DNA of 64,000 nucleotides. Source: Semisulcospira habei. Lineage: Eukaryota; Mollusca; Gastropoda; Semisulcospiridae. Each line of letters starts with the position of its first letter. Position 1 is the first letter of the stretch. This document shows, in pieces, positions 11,931 through 24,318 of this stretch. Below the pieces are notes generated by a model. That model was not told where the DNA came from and did not search any database. It saw nothing but the letters and a program-made list of their open reading frames with translations. The stretch is taken from the NCBI GenBank assembly GCA_036245525.1, contig BTPG01000002.1, positions 122,903,224 through 122,967,223 on the forward strand, given 5' to 3'. The position numbers and the translations under genes are program-made.

Positions 11931-11948
11931 GATGATGATGATGATGAT
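11455..11948. repeat. Compound microsatellite: (CA)n and variants, (GA)n, (GAT)n
   Basis: About 400 bp of almost unbroken alternating pyrimidine-purine sequence (CA with interspersed TG, CG and TA steps such as CATGCATATGCACATACAC) is followed by a GA tract (~11863-11924) and a GAT tract (~11925-11948). All long reading frames here are dipeptide artefacts. Confidence 0.97.
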
Positions 11949-12195
11949 GGGATAGGTGCGTATTCCAAAGATAAAGCAATGTTGTTGTGTTTTCTGTGGA
12001 CAGTGTCCGGCAATGGGGTCATTTAATCCCCTGTCAGTGGCGTGTGATGAGGTTCGTTCCTCCAGGGAATGCCCAACAATTAGTTCTCCCCCACCCCCCA
12101 CCCCCCCGACCTCCCTCTCACCCGCCACCTCTCTCTTAGCCTCAGGACAAGGCCATAGACAACGGCTGCTTTTGAGACACACGATTGTTGGCGAC

Positions 12196-12350
12196 GTGTA
12201 TCTGTTTACAGTGTCCGCTTTTCATTTCTCACGACATGTATCGGTTTACAGTGTCCGCTTTTCTTTTCTCACATGTATCGGTTTACATTGCCCGCTTTTC
12301 ATTTCTCACGACGTATATCGGTTTACAGTGTCCGCTTTTTATTTCTCACT
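12196..12350. repeat. Short tandem repeat, ~40-bp unit, four copies
   Basis: Four imperfect copies of a unit containing GTTTACAGTGTCCGCTTTTC and ATTTCTCACGAC follow one another. No coding content is evident. Confidence 0.85.
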
Positions 12351-12794
12351 GAATATTTTGAGATGGTAAATCTGTACACAACAAGTGAAAAACTCGATTC
12401 TCCAGGACAGCCTGTGGTCTATCACAGAGGTCGGAGAACGGAGGGACACGAGACGCAGCCTTCCGGCCAGACGGCAGGCCATCAACAGCAAAGGTCAGGC
12501 CAGCAGAAACAAGAACACCTCCCGTCCCAGTGGCATACAGGAAGATTTTCGTAGGAGGTATAGCCAACTGTCTGAAAACCAAACAACGTGGAGTGGGACC
12601 GGGTGCAGGGGCGGTATGTTAGAGGGCCTAGGCCGTACAGGTTCCTGCTTTTATATTACAAATTTAAGGTGGCCCTGGAATAGTTATGACCCCAAAATAA
12701 ATGTTATGTACACTGTATGACTAAAGGAAAAGGGAGGTATGGTCAAGTCATACCTGACCCCCAGGGTTCCTACACCCACAGCATCCACGTCAAT

Positions 12795-12925
12795 ATAGAC
12801 GGTCCAGGTTTAACCCTTTGGCTGTTGGTAGCGATGTTCGTCGCGATGATTCGCGTAGGAATGAATCATCGCGACGAAAACCGCTACCGACGGCCAACGG
12901 GTTACATGACGGTTCGACCGTCTAT
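12795..12925. repeat. Fold-back (near-palindromic) element, ~60-bp arms
   Basis: The left arm from ATAGACGGTC through TTCGTCGCGATGATTC is matched inversely by the right arm ending GACCGTCTAT, with a loop near 12855. It resembles a small MITE or a cruciform-forming palindrome. No flanking duplication was identified. Confidence 0.75.
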
Positions 12926-13555
12926 GACTCCACCATCTCACAGCCCATCTAGAAATCAACCTCTGCCTCAGTCTGAAGTTTAACCTCAAACTGGCGGAAC
13001 AGTTGGTCAAATGAAGATGAGGTCACGCATGCGCACTGGTTCACTTTTGGGAACGCGGTCGTACGGTACACACCATGTGCTGCTCGAGATCCTAATCTTT
13101 TTGTGGTTTTCCTTTTTTGATCATATTTGGGATTTGCCTCAGATTTTCTGGTGATACACTGAGGTAGGATACAGCCTTTTCTTTTCTTTCGGGATATTGC
13201 TCTTAACTCCGGAGATAGGGTTTCAAGAATTGTTTTCAATACTCGCTTCTCGGTCTAGGTTTTTCGTGGCATATTTATGGCGGACCTGCGGCAGGAACTA
13301 GTAAAAACAAAACTGACTCTAGTAAAGAGAGCATTACACTGACAGACATTATGGCTTGCATGAAAGATATCTGAAAAGCAGACGCTCGAGGTTAGAGCAG
13401 GACAGTTTTGACACTTCACAGGGTGAAGTAGAGTTTTAAAGTAACAGCGAGCGTGGTGACGCTACGATGGCGGGGATCAGGGATCCCAGTCAGATATAGC
13501 CGGAGGCCGGCTCTGTAAGTGATGATCTGCGAACTTTACTATCACACTGCCAGCG

Positions 13556-14240
13556 GCAGTTGAAGAATCCCAGGGGGGAAATTCTTTGCTTGACTTCCTT
13601 GTGGGGAAGCTGAAATGAATGCAGGATGCATCGCTGTCAGAACTTCTCAAGACGTACCCCATTCCTGAGAATTGTAAAATACTGGCACTACCCATACTCA
13701 ATGAAGCTGTCAGAAGCAAATTAAATGCGCAAGGAAAAAGGGCGTATCTAATGTGCAATTGCAAATTGCACAAGCTGCGACTGCAGCGGTGGGGTGTCAG
13801 TGAATTTACATGAATTCGCTACGCGGACAGCTAAAGAGTCCAGGTATGTGCATAATAAGCATGTGGTTCAAGCAACCAATGAAAACCTCGGAATTCCGGC
13901 AGTGTTGGGACCTCTTCGCGCTTCTTGGAAACGCGGCGGAACAGGAAATTTCCATTCAAACAAGGTACCAAATGCACAATTCGCTGCCGAAAGACATTCA
14001 GGGAATTGATATTACAAAAGTTAATAGGTCGGATTCAGAAAAGTTCTGGTGAAGATGGGGGGGGAAAAGCTATGAGGTCAGTGAGAGAACAACGGAATGC
14101 GAGCAAGAATGTCCACCGTTTCAAACCCTATAGATGCGGAATGCCGGGTTCTTCCAGTGCTGTTTTAGGACAAGAAAAACGGGGCTTTCGTCGGCCGTTC
14201 CTTTCCCAGAAGGGAGGCGGACAGGGGTACCGAAAGTAAA
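13556..14240 (+). pseudogene. DIRS gag-like region, degenerate
   Basis: Short pieces in different frames resemble DIRS Gag: PIPENCKILALPILNEAV and KLNAQGKRAYLMCNCKLHKL at ~13619-13790, then DLFALLGNAAEQEISIQTRY near 13900-13965. The frame is broken repeatedly. I assign it from its position ahead of RT and from the recognisable pattern, with moderate certainty. Confidence 0.6.
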
Positions 14241-14369
14241 CGAAGCGCCCAGTGTTTCAGCTGCTCCGATACCAGGGAAGATTACGGTGAGAAGGTTCTC
14301 TCAGTCATTGAATCTAAGAAAGCCACTTTGCACGATGAGGCAAATAAATTTCAAGCTGGCTAAATAAGG

Positions 14370-15905
14370 TTGCATTTAGAGCAGTGGAAAGAATTCACAA
14401 CTGATAAAGACATCCTTAGATTAGTTCAAGGAGCAGTGATAGAGTTTTCAGAAATCCCACGGGAAGATAAACCATCCCCTGAGCTTCATTTCACAGACGG
14501 GCGAACACAGGCTATAGAATTAGAAATACAAGATTTGTTAGGAAAAGGAGTTTTTGTACCTTTCAACCAATTGGAAGGAGAGTATGTATCAGCGTTTTTG
14601 TACGCCCAGAGAAAACCAAAAAGTTGAAAATGATTCTCATTTAATCTCAACCTGAAAAAGCTAAATCAAGATGTTGAATGTCATCATTTAAAAATGGAGA
14701 CGTTTCAAAAAAACATTACTCTGGTCAGAAAAAAATTGCTGGTTTGTTTCTCTTGACTTAAAAGACTCCTACTATTCTGTACATGTTGATGAGAATCTCA
14801 AAATTCCTTAAAGTTCATGGGGAAAGCCCAGTGGTGTAGATTTACAACTGTTTTCAATGGTTTAGCTTGTTGTCCAAGACTGTTAACAAAATTGTTAACC
14901 TTAAAGCCTGTGTTTGTACATTTTCATAGACTTGAGGTTTTATCAACAGGTTCATTGATGTCACTTTTGTTGGGAGATTCCCAAGAAGAGTGTGCACATA
15001 ATGTTGAGCAAACCATGACTTGTTTGCAAAAACTGGGGTTTGTTCTACATCCTGATAAATCAGCCTTTGTGCCAACACAGTCTATTTCTTATCTGGGGTT
15101 TGAGATAAACTCAAGACACATGACTGTGTCTTTGACTGAAGAAAGGAAAGAGAAAATCTCAGATATGGTATGAACAATCCTTAGTCAGGACAAAACAACT
15201 TTAAAGTGTAAAGAGTTGGCTAGTTTGATAGGTTTGGCAGTGGCTAGCTTCCCAGGGGTAAATACTAATCTTTCTACTACGTGAATATGGAGGATGATAA
15301 AATTAAAGCATTAAAAGCCAATGCTGGTACATTTGATGCTTTGGTTGCTATTTCAGAAGATGCCCAAGGAATACTCTGATGGGAAACTAATATCAGCATT
15401 GCTTATAATGAATTGGAGGTAAAGGAACCTGTTTTCATTATCAATTCAGATGCCTTATGGACTGGTTGGGGATGTTTCTGTAAAAACGGGAAAAAAAAAA
15501 ACAGGGGGAAATTGGACCTCCGAAGAATCAAGTCAGAGAGCATCAATGTGCTAGAACTCATGGCTGCAACGGTTGGCTTACAGATATATGCAGCTGAGAT
15601 GCATGATGTGCACATCAGACTTGTGTTAGACAATACAACAGCAGTTGCGTGCATAAATAAAATGGACAAGCCTGTAATTCAGTATCTAAGCAGCTTTGGT
15701 TGTTTTGCAAAGAAAGAAATATTTGGTTTAGTGCAATTTACATTCCTGGTAAGGCTAATGTTGAAGCCGATGAGCAATCAAGACAGGTAAACTTAAATGC
15801 AGAATGGCACTTAAACCCTGACTTGTTAAAGGAGGCACTAAGAGTGTTAAGGTTTGAGCCTGACATTGACCTATTTGCTTCACGAGTCAACAAAATAGTT
15901 TAAGG
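14370..15905 (+). pseudogene. DIRS reverse transcriptase and RNase H, degenerate
   Basis: RT pieces include EGEYVSAFLYAQRKPKS (~14575), a basic KMILI-like stretch, the LLGDSQEECAHNVEQTM segment and LGFVLHPDKSAFVPTQSISY (14817-15173), the characteristic DIRS block after the catalytic box. The YIDD-like box itself appears lost. RNase H follows: INSDALWTGWGCF, LELMAATVGLQIYA and LVLDNTTAVACINK (15413-15790), then IYIPGKANVEADEQSR and EPDIDLFASRVN (15700-15903). Stops and shifts separate them. Confidence 0.82.
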
Positions 15906-16559
15906 ACTATGTGTCTTACAGACCAGACCCAGAGGCGGCTGCTGTTAATGCATTTGACATTACTTGGGCTGATAAATCCGATTATGCTTTTTTTCCCTTG
16001 TAGCCTCATTCCTCTAGTTCTGAGGAAAATAATGAAAGACGAAGCGTGGGGACTTATAACATTAATAGTTCCAGAATGGCCAAGTCAATTCTGGTATCCA
16101 CAACTGGCACGTCTACTCATGGAGCAGCCTGTACTGCTCTAGTCTAGGCAAGGCGAAACCTGCTGAGAATGCCTCAAAATTCAACTCAACTTCATCGCCT
16201 GCACAAATCTCAAATTCCTCACTTGCAAGATTTCTGGCGTAGACCCAGAAAACAGGGCTTTTCATGCTGAAGTCCAAACAGCATGTGCTCTTTTTAGAGA
16301 AGTAATACATCAAAAGCATATGCAACTTACACTCGCAAATGGAAAAGGTATACGAGTAGACACAGTGTTGACCCACTTTCGCCATCTTTAAGTTTAAGAG
16401 ATGGAATAAATTTTCTGGCATTCCTCTTCAAGACTGGTTCAGGGTACAGTGCAAATTGTATTGCAAGATCAGCTCTTTCAGGTTTAATTGAGGTTAGTGA
16501 TTGTGAGTCATTTGGGGAAAACAAAATGGTAAAAAAGTTCATCAAGGGAGTTTATGAAC

Positions 16560-17150
16560 TTAGACACTTTTCCAAAATATGCAACTACATGGAATGTTGA
16601 TGTTGTGTTTGACTACATCAGATTCAGTACTAATGCCACATGACAAACTGTCAACCAAAGAATTGACACAAAACCTTGAGATATTAATTGCGTTGCTGTC
16701 AGGACAACGTTGCCAGACTATTGCTAATCTGGCTATAGAACCTATGCAACTCTCAGAGAAGCGTGTAGTCTTCCACATTGTCTTTTGTGTTAAACAGTCT
16801 CATAAGGGCAGACATTTAGCTCCTATTGAGCGGTTGGCATACACACGTGACTAAAGTGTGTGCATTGTCAGTGTTAAATGACTATTTACATAGGACAGAA
16901 ACCATACGCCACAATGCACGACAACTTTTCTTAAGCGTGCAAAAACCTCAAAGACTAGTGGGTCCAGAAACTGTATGCCAATGAATTCGGGATGTTCTCA
17001 TATGAGCTGGCATAGACACGCAACAATTTGGGGCACATTCAACTCGCGCTGCAAGCATATCAGCAGCAGTCGGCCGTGGGCCTCCTGTTGATGCTGTAAT
17101 GGAAGCGGCTGGCTGGGCCAGTGAGTCAAACTTCACCAAATTCTACAGTA
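16560..17150 (+). pseudogene. DIRS tyrosine recombinase, degenerate
   Basis: The frame at 16579-16854 carries LLSGQRCQTIANL, where the Arg of the R...H-x-x-R...Y set lies, and a stop follows near 16852. In another frame ~17036-17150 reads AHSTRAASISAAVG then AAGWASESNFTKFYS, containing the His, second Arg and nucleophilic Tyr. All four catalytic residues are visible but in two frames. The enzyme would insert the circular DNA intermediate. Confidence 0.8.
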
Positions 17151-17278
17151 GTCTCCTGTCACTAACATGGGCCAAGCTCTGCTTGATGCTTATTTCTCAG
17201 TGGTTGGGGGTGTTTAAAGTGAGTGTTATAGACTTACTTGAGAGCAAATTAGTTCGCACCCTAATGCCTCTCTAAAAG

Positions 17279-17405
17279 CTTCATTTGACCAACTGTTCCC
17301 CAGTTTGAGGTTAAATTATGGGAACATGCAAGTACTTACCATGGAAGTATGAAGCACTGTTCTCGATTTGACCGAAAACTGAAGCAGGAACAGTTGTGTC
17401 AAATC
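17279..17405. repeat. DIRS internal complementary region
   Basis: It joins the reverse complements of both element ends head to tail, with the junction near TTAAATTATGGG (~17311-17320). In DIRS replication this region templates completion and circularisation of the termini. Confidence 0.85.
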
Positions 17406-17618
17406 CCACCCTTTGTCTTACAGCAAGTGCCCTCCCACTGAGTTTAAATTATATTATTGGTTTATTATAACATTAGTGTGCAAACTCTCTAAAGTGTGAA
17501 CCAGTGCGCATGCGTGACCTCTTCTTCATTTGACACAACTGTTCCTGCTTCAGTTCTCGGTCAAATCGAGAACAGTGCTTCATACTTCCATGGTAAGAAC
17601 TCGCATGTTCCCATAATT

Positions 17619-18859
17619 AATAAATGGAGCCGAGCTTTGCCGCAGTGAGGAATACATTTGCATCAAGCCCCGCACTTGCCGGCGCCGGGGGCTCATAAGG
17701 ATCTCTGCTTACTGCACGCGCGGTTGCACGGGTTTATGAACATCTATGAGTCCTGCAGGTGGAGGGAGACTGCCATGCTAGTGAGCTCCCAACTGCTTTG
17801 TCCATGCGCTGGGATTTCGTGTGATCATACGGATTGGAAGATTGTGTGCCAGAGGGGGTGTTCATGGTGCCAGGGACCCGTACATGCATACAATGTAAAA
17901 TCCCTGATGATGCCGAGAGAAGTGCGATGCAGATGAACGGGTTGCAAAGGCTGATGATGAAGGTTGGAAGGACCGACGCTATGCCAACCGTTCCAAATGT
18001 CACTAAAATGACATATTGTATGTAATTAATGTATTTGTTTGAACACGTCTACCCCCTAATGTCTCGCACTTTATACTGATTATCTCGTGAATTTTTGAAA
18101 AAATGAAAATGTGGCACCGTGCATGCACGCAGGTGTAACTGCCGATGAAATTGAAGGATTTAGGAGCTTGAAAGCAGCATCCAAAACGAAACAAAAAATG
18201 AAGTACTCTACTTCAACATGATGACCAAAATAAGTGGTGTATATTTTCAGACGTACATCAACAGTCTCATTGGATTTCTACACCCCAGATGTGGAACTAA
18301 TTCATATGGGCGATTTTAATCCTTTGGCTAGCGCTTTTTGTCGTAATGATTCCTGCAGTCTACTAATGACTGGCTAAAAACAATACTACTTAAGGTGATA
18401 TTGGACTCGACGAGTCCGATATCATCTGACATCAAACCCTCTTCAAAGCACAAGCTGACTACGTGGCATTTCAGTGCGACCACTCACCCAGTCGGCTGGG
18501 CTAGCATGCTCATGTCTTCGCAGAGAAAATGAAATTTGTATTTGTCATCACGTGCCGGTGCCAAAGCCGCACATTTCAAGATCAAGATAAGCTAAAGTTA
18601 ACTTCCTATATACATATAAGCATTAGGAAATTGTTGTGGCATACAAACATTTATTGTTAAGATAAATAAATAAAATAAACATCACAGTCAAGCCAACTCT
18701 AACCCGATGTCGGTCTGATGGCCTTTGCGCAATGGGATCATACCAAACCACATATATAATGTGCCAAAAAGTATGGGTATTCAGATTTGTGCCTCAAACT
18801 GTTCCAAAAAATTGAAAATTGGCACTTGATTAGCCACGACACTGGCCTGCGTTTTCACA
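17619..18859. other. No gene recognised
   Basis: I see no family signature, RNA gene or ordered repeat. The longest frames are under 100 codons and show no domain features. Confidence 0.6.
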
Positions 18860-19875
18860 ACAGTGGGCACGTTGTGGGGGTCATGTGATCGGAGCCATAA
18901 AAGTGACGTTGGGGTCATGACAAAAGTGGCATACATGTTATCTCTGAAAATCGTTCAGTTTCCTTTGATTTTTCTAATGATAATCATGGTCATGTGTACA
19001 GTTATTAAAACTGGTTGTTTTGTCTCATAACATTGGACAGCACTTCACAGGCACAACTTTTCACTTATGTGTTGCCCACCGGAAGTGCGCATAAAATAAA
19101 ATCAAAACTAGCCTAGGATTAAAGTCGCGGATTGGTCATTTCTGGAAACAAAATAGATTTGCCAGAAAGCATCCTGGGTTGCCTTTAATTATTTACAAAT
19201 ACTCAGTTATGATTGACAACAAGTATGTTGTGCTTCAAAAGACGGGTTTAAAATTTTGGAACCCAGTGGACAATACCGCTGGCAGTTGTCAGGTTCCAGG
19301 CAGATCCCTTGACAACACATTTTTGACCTTGTCACGCGTTTCTGATATTCTGTGACACATCGCATTTGACTGATTTTTTAAAATATTTGTTTCTGCCCTC
19401 CAGTGTTCTATCACAGTGCATCAACAACCAGATGTGTCTTTCAATACAGTTATTACAGAAATGTTGCCAAAAGCATTGAGGGGTGTTCCTTACAGTTTCT
19501 GGATATATGTGGGTCAAAACATTCAGCTGCATGTTAGTCTCAGTCATTTCAAGGATTATGTTTATCTATAGGGCACCAATGACACGTTGTCAACTCTGGG
19601 TATTAATAAAGATAATGGGGGCTTAGACAAAGCACTTCCGGTTGTTGCTGATCATCTAAAATTAAATCACGAACAGTTGCCTATAAAGTGCTGCCCAATC
19701 TTATGAGACAAGACAACCAGTTTTAATAACGGAACACGTGAACGTGATTATCACAAGACAAATTAAAACAAAATTGAAATGATTTTCATAGAAATAACCA
19801 TGCATGTGGCTTTTGTCATGGGACCACCACCACCATATTCACGGTTCCCAATCCGATCACGTGAAAACCAGTTCA
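18860..19875. repeat. Long fold-back element with ~170-200-bp imperfect inverted arms
   Basis: The left arm (~18860-19080) and right arm (~19640-19870) are inverted copies. GTTATTAAAACTGGTTGT and CTCATAACATTGG on the left correspond inversely to ACAACCAGTTTTAATAAC and CCAATCTTATGAG on the right. Outer parts with CATGACAAAAG and TGATCGG, and inner parts with ACCGGAAGTGC, also match. The middle ~560 bp lacks a recognisable transposase. It is probably a non-autonomous DNA element; boundaries and target duplication are not settled. Confidence 0.7.
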
Positions 19876-22400
19876 TATGGCATTTTCATAACTCATGATA
19901 TCGGACTCCAACATCTCAGCAACTACGAAAACATTTCTTTGAAAGGGATGAATTTTATTTCGTATGCTCTTAAGTATGTACCAGGCTATCTGCATGAATT
20001 CCCGAGAATAGCAGCTGGTTTCAACAATTAGAATAGATGGGTCCAAGTTTATTTCTAACATATATTGTTCTGAGTCTTGTCCTGAAAAGTCTTGTTTTAA
20101 CCTTTCCCTGCCACTGAACGCATATTTTGTTTATGAAAACTTTGTTCATTCAACGACCAAGAGGCCACAACCGTCCAAGGGACATGGATACACACTGGTC
20201 TCAGCAAGAGGCGTATAGCTTCATCAGTCCTCGCTGTCGCGGGGTACCATGAGCATCTATGTCTCTTGTAGTTGGATCGTGTTCACTTTTTCTCGGCTGT
20301 CAAGTGGTTAATAAATTGAACCAGAAGCGCAAAACGGTCCTTGTCAATTTACGAAAGAGATCGACCATGCTATTTAGTGCCAAAACAGAATGACACCCAG
20401 AGGCTATTGTATCACCTTTGAACTAGTAAGTTCCATCCATTACTTGTGCTGTGTAGCTGACTGGCTTATATATTCTGTAGGAAGTTCTGGGTAGAAAGCT
20501 TGGAGAAAACCAGTTATAGAAGATCGCATGCCGGCTAAATAAGACTTTGGCAGCCATTAAGCTGTACACATTAAACATGAAAAACGTATCAGCACTCTAT
20601 TCCCACGCGTATTTGGGTGATTTAAAGTCGTCCGGATGCCTGGAGCCAGATGTCACTCAGGATCAAGATTTCCAAATCCCGACATATCTAGCTGACGTTG
20701 TATTGACGTCATATTCGTGCCGAAAACTGCGATTGCTTGGGGGCGGTATTGCAAAGTTCCTTTACAGTCCGATCGATCTCTTAGGGTCGATTTAGACGTG
20801 AATTGTACATACTGAAGTTGTCTTTCTGACATTTTGCACAGTTGTAGTCCTCCATCCGATGAGTGTTTTTGACACCTGAGGCATCGCGGATTCAGTTTGG
20901 TTTCCATGGCAATCGCACTTCAATATAGTCGCTTAAACCCCGCGAGATTTAGTTTTCTGACAATACCGCACAAAACAATTGAAAATATTTTATAATAAAT
21001 TTTCAGAATTTGTTGTTTGAGTGTTCAGTTGAGATAGAGACTGTTATTTGCATAATTTGCTGCTTATGCGTTTGTTTGTTCGTACACATGCATATTTGCA
21101 TATTTTCCCTTTTAACGTTTAATAATCAGAATCTTTGGAGATACTTTTGAGCTGTTGTGTTTGCCTACAAAGATATCAGTTCAATAGTATGTTTTAGCAA
21201 CTGTTTTCTGCATTTTGCATATGTCCAGGCAAGGTCAAAATCGCAATAGTGTTTAAATATCTCTAACTGCCAGCAGTACTGTACACCGGAACAACTTCTG
21301 CTCATACATGCATTTCATGCTTGTGTCTCAGGCAGAGAGCGTATACAAAGGGAGTCACGCGATTCCAGCCTCGCAGAGTGAAGCATCGCACACTCGGCGG
21401 CGGTCGCCATCTTTTGAATGTCGGCGCCAGCGTTTCTGGCACTAGCTGCAGAGACACTAGTTCAAGTTTGCATTCACACGGGCTGCGCAGCTTTCAGCTG
21501 CAACAATCGCGATATTCACGAAAATCGGGTGAAAGGCATGACTTGAGAAAAATAAAACCTGGAAGGGAAGAAGGGAAAAAAATTAATTTTTTTTTAAAAT
21601 GGCGCAATGATGTAAATAAATTGTCCAACAAGGGAAAGTTGAACCTCACTGACACTGAAACGCTAGGATACAACTCTATGCGAGCATCCTTCCGAAAGTG
21701 AGCCAACGACCTACTCAAGTCAGACCAAGTCAGTAGGAAAGCCCTAGTGCTATCAATTCTAATCCCTAGCCAGTACGAGGGATAGAGTTTAAACGGAGAT
21801 CGAGATACGTGCAGCAGAACGCTACCGATACCCCTAAATTTTCATCTCCACGGTTAAGTTGGTCCGCTGACGACGAGGAGTACCGGCAATTCAAAGCAAA
21901 ACGTCCTCGAAACACACATGAACTAGACATACAAATCCAGACTGACTTGTGTCGCTCAAGTGTGTACAGCCGGCCGATAAACAGGCCATTACATCATATA
22001 GTGTGCGATGTCAAACACATCTTTACACACATGGACCGGTATGACACATAGTACATTGTTTTATACTTTGGTTAGTGTCAAAAGTATACGTGGCATAAGA
22101 ATGCGTGGTGGATCCTTATATTGTATTGTTTTGTTTTGTTTTGTTTTGTCTTGTATTGTTTAGTCGGCTAAAAATAGGATACTTTCATGGTATAAATTGA
22201 AAATGTTTGCGTGTCATACCGTTCTGTCTGTTTATAAAGATAGGTATGAGTGTATAAATCTTGTGGAGAAGAGTAAGAGTCACTGAAACACTGACAGTGA
22301 ATGTCACATGCTTTTTACATGATTTGATCTTGTTAGAGTTGCACGAAATAAAGAGCGTCTGCATAATCAAATTATCAGCTCCATTTTCAGAGTTTATGTT
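19876..22400. other. No gene recognised
   Basis: No domain signature, tRNA or structured repeat was seen. The frame at 21321-21701 has no recognisable features. Confidence 0.55.
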
Positions 22401-22522
22401 TGTCAGTATGTCTGTCAGCATTTCTGCCTCTTCTGTCTGTCTGTCTGCCAATCAGTCAGTGTCTCTGCCTCTTCTGTCTGTCTGTTTCTGCCTCTCGTCT
22501 GTCTGGCAGTGTTTCTGTTTTT

Positions 22523-22605
<83 letters not shown>

Positions 22606-22657
22606 GTGCGTGTGTGTGCGTGTGTGTGTGTGTCTGTGTGTGTGTGGGTGTGTGTGT

Positions 22658-22734
<77 letters not shown>

Positions 22735-22745
22735 TGTGTGTCAGT
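22400..22745. repeat. Compound microsatellite (TCTG)n-(TC)n-(TG)n
   Basis: CTGT-type tetranucleotides (~22425-22562) pass into TC dinucleotides (~22562-22602) and then TG dinucleotides with interruptions to ~22740. Confidence 0.95.
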
Positions 22746-23442
22746 CGGCGTGTTGTGCAGTCGGTGTGCGTGTAGGAAAAAGGAAGTCCTAAGAACTTAT
22801 GTTTTCGATTTCATCGGCCATGCTCATATGCACATAGTGTACATTGTGATGAAACTCTATGCTCATGCATTGTGTTCACACAGTAGGGTAAATACGGTAC
22901 ACTAGTTGTCAACGGTTTGTTTTGTGCCGATAGTCCGTGTGGCCCGTGGACCACGTGAAATCTTTAAGACATGGTTAATACGGGGAGTTTTAGTGAGTGG
23001 TAGGCGAGAGCTCAGTCTGGCAGAGCTGTAGAAACATTAGTGCGGGCTTTATTGTCAGAGGGTACAGACGTGTGTGAGATACCCTAGCCCGTATTCCAAG
23101 ACTCTGAAACCTAGAATTCAGGTATGTTTCTATATAATGTATTATTGATATTTGGTGAGAGTAATTGGGTTGTATAGCGTTGTCTGGGCTGGTTCAGTTA
23201 TGTTGGTTTGGAATTCAGTGAGGTAACCGGTGTTTCCGTATACAGTTATTTACCGAGATGGATAACTAAAGGAATGTGAGGGGTGTATGTCTAAGTCATT
23301 ATGAAGGTAGTACGTGGTTGGTTAAGCATAGTCTTTTCCAGTATATAGAATAATGTATAGCGAGAGTGTTAGGTTATAGTCTGTTCCAAGGTAGTGACAG
23401 TTATGGGGGTGTTACGAAAGTAGACAGGTTGTGGAGCACGTG
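22746..23442. other. No gene recognised
   Basis: AT- and GT-rich sequence without a reading frame or repeat I can name. Confidence 0.5.
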
Positions 23443-23829
23443 CCCCACCCGGGTCTGCCCTTGGGGACTTGGGTGGGGCCAACTACTTTTTAGTTCCTAG
23501 GGTCACCCTGGTCAGCCCCACAGGGTGGGTTTTCCTCTCTATTCTGGGGCATGTGTTTCTGTCTACCCTTGGTCCATTCACCTGTATTTGCCTTTTTAAA
23601 ACTCTCCCTACTGTCTGCGCTGCCTGTAGCTCTTGATATTGGATGTGTGTTGCTAAATGGTCTTAGCTTTATTTAGGCCTCATGTTGTAGGTTTATTTAA
23701 CGTATTTGACCGGCTGGCGACATACATTCAATTTTCTGTTTAGTTTTTTTTTTCACAAGCAGTGCAGGCACGTCCTGAGAAAGTCTTGTTGCTGTCGGGA
23801 CGTTAAGCAATGTACAATCAATCAATGTT
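23443..23829 (+). mobile_element. SINE-like element (CCCCACCCGGG family), copy 1
   Basis: Begins CCCCACCCGGGTCTGCC, carries GGTCACCCTGGTCAGCCCCA, a T-run, TCGGGACGTTAAGCAATG and a CAATCAATCA tail. It is flanked by GAGCACGTG at 23434-23442 and 23830-23838. It has no coding capacity and no clear tRNA A/B boxes. The 5' end can fold, CCCCACCC with GGGTGGGG. Related copies lie at 27594, 30838 (partial), 40702 and 50636. Confidence 0.85.
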
Positions 23830-23838
23830 GAGCACGTG

Positions 23839-24318
23839 TGTGTGTGAATGAACGTGTGAGTTATTTGTATCCGCCAGGTTACGTAATGTTTTTCATATCA
23901 TCCAATATGTTGTGTGTTTAGCAAGTGTTACGATTTGGGACCTTGTTGTTGTTTAGAGTGCTTGTCAGAGAGAGCGAGCGACGGATGCCGAGACGTCAGT
24001 CACCAGGACCTAATGCGAGGTCATCTCTCCAGCTCTTCACTCGGGGAGTGAGCGGCCGGTGCCAAGACACTTGGGGCACAGCGAAGATACAGTACGAGAG
24101 ACGAGGACGTCCACGATACGAGAGACAGGACGACTCGAGGAGCGTACGAGAAAGGACTTGCACGCCTTGACGTGAAAGGACCGAGCGTAACCAGGCGAGA
24201 ACACCAAACAGGTTGGATGGTGAGAGACTAATACCTAGCCTGGCAGTGATATTGTGTGTATGTGGATGTGGTGTTAAGACGTGATAGTGGGAAAGAAGTG
24301 GTGTATATAGTTGTGTAT
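23839..24318. other. No gene recognised
   Basis: A short CGAGAGACGAGG-rich stretch (~24085-24150) is the only visible structure. Confidence 0.5.

Larger units (their letters stand above)
12979..17618 (+). mobile_element. DIRS-type tyrosine-recombinase retrotransposon, complete ends, degenerate coding
   Basis: A 4.6-kb element with inverted terminal repeats (12979-13047 and 17495-17618) and an internal complementary region at 17279-17405. The first half of that region is the reverse complement of the left end (ACTGTTCCCCAGTTTGAGG). Its second half is the reverse complement of the right end (ATGGGAACATGC through GAAGCAGGAACAGTTGTG). This arrangement defines DIRS elements, which replicate through a circle and integrate by a tyrosine recombinase without target duplication. 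Gag, RT-RNase H and recombinase remnants lie between in the expected order. Many stops and frameshifts show it is inactive. Confidence 0.88.

Noticed and set aside
11414..12182. Long frames of His-Thr, Val-Cys and Arg-Glu dipeptides
   Set aside because: They are translations of CA/TG/GA microsatellites and carry no protein signature.
12360..12720. Possible host exon around 12385-12720
   Set aside because: The frame is basic and serine-rich but shows no domain, splice context or homology I can name.
21321..21701. 126-codon frame as a possible gene
   Set aside because: No recognisable domain, a low-complexity centre, and no supporting start or splice context.
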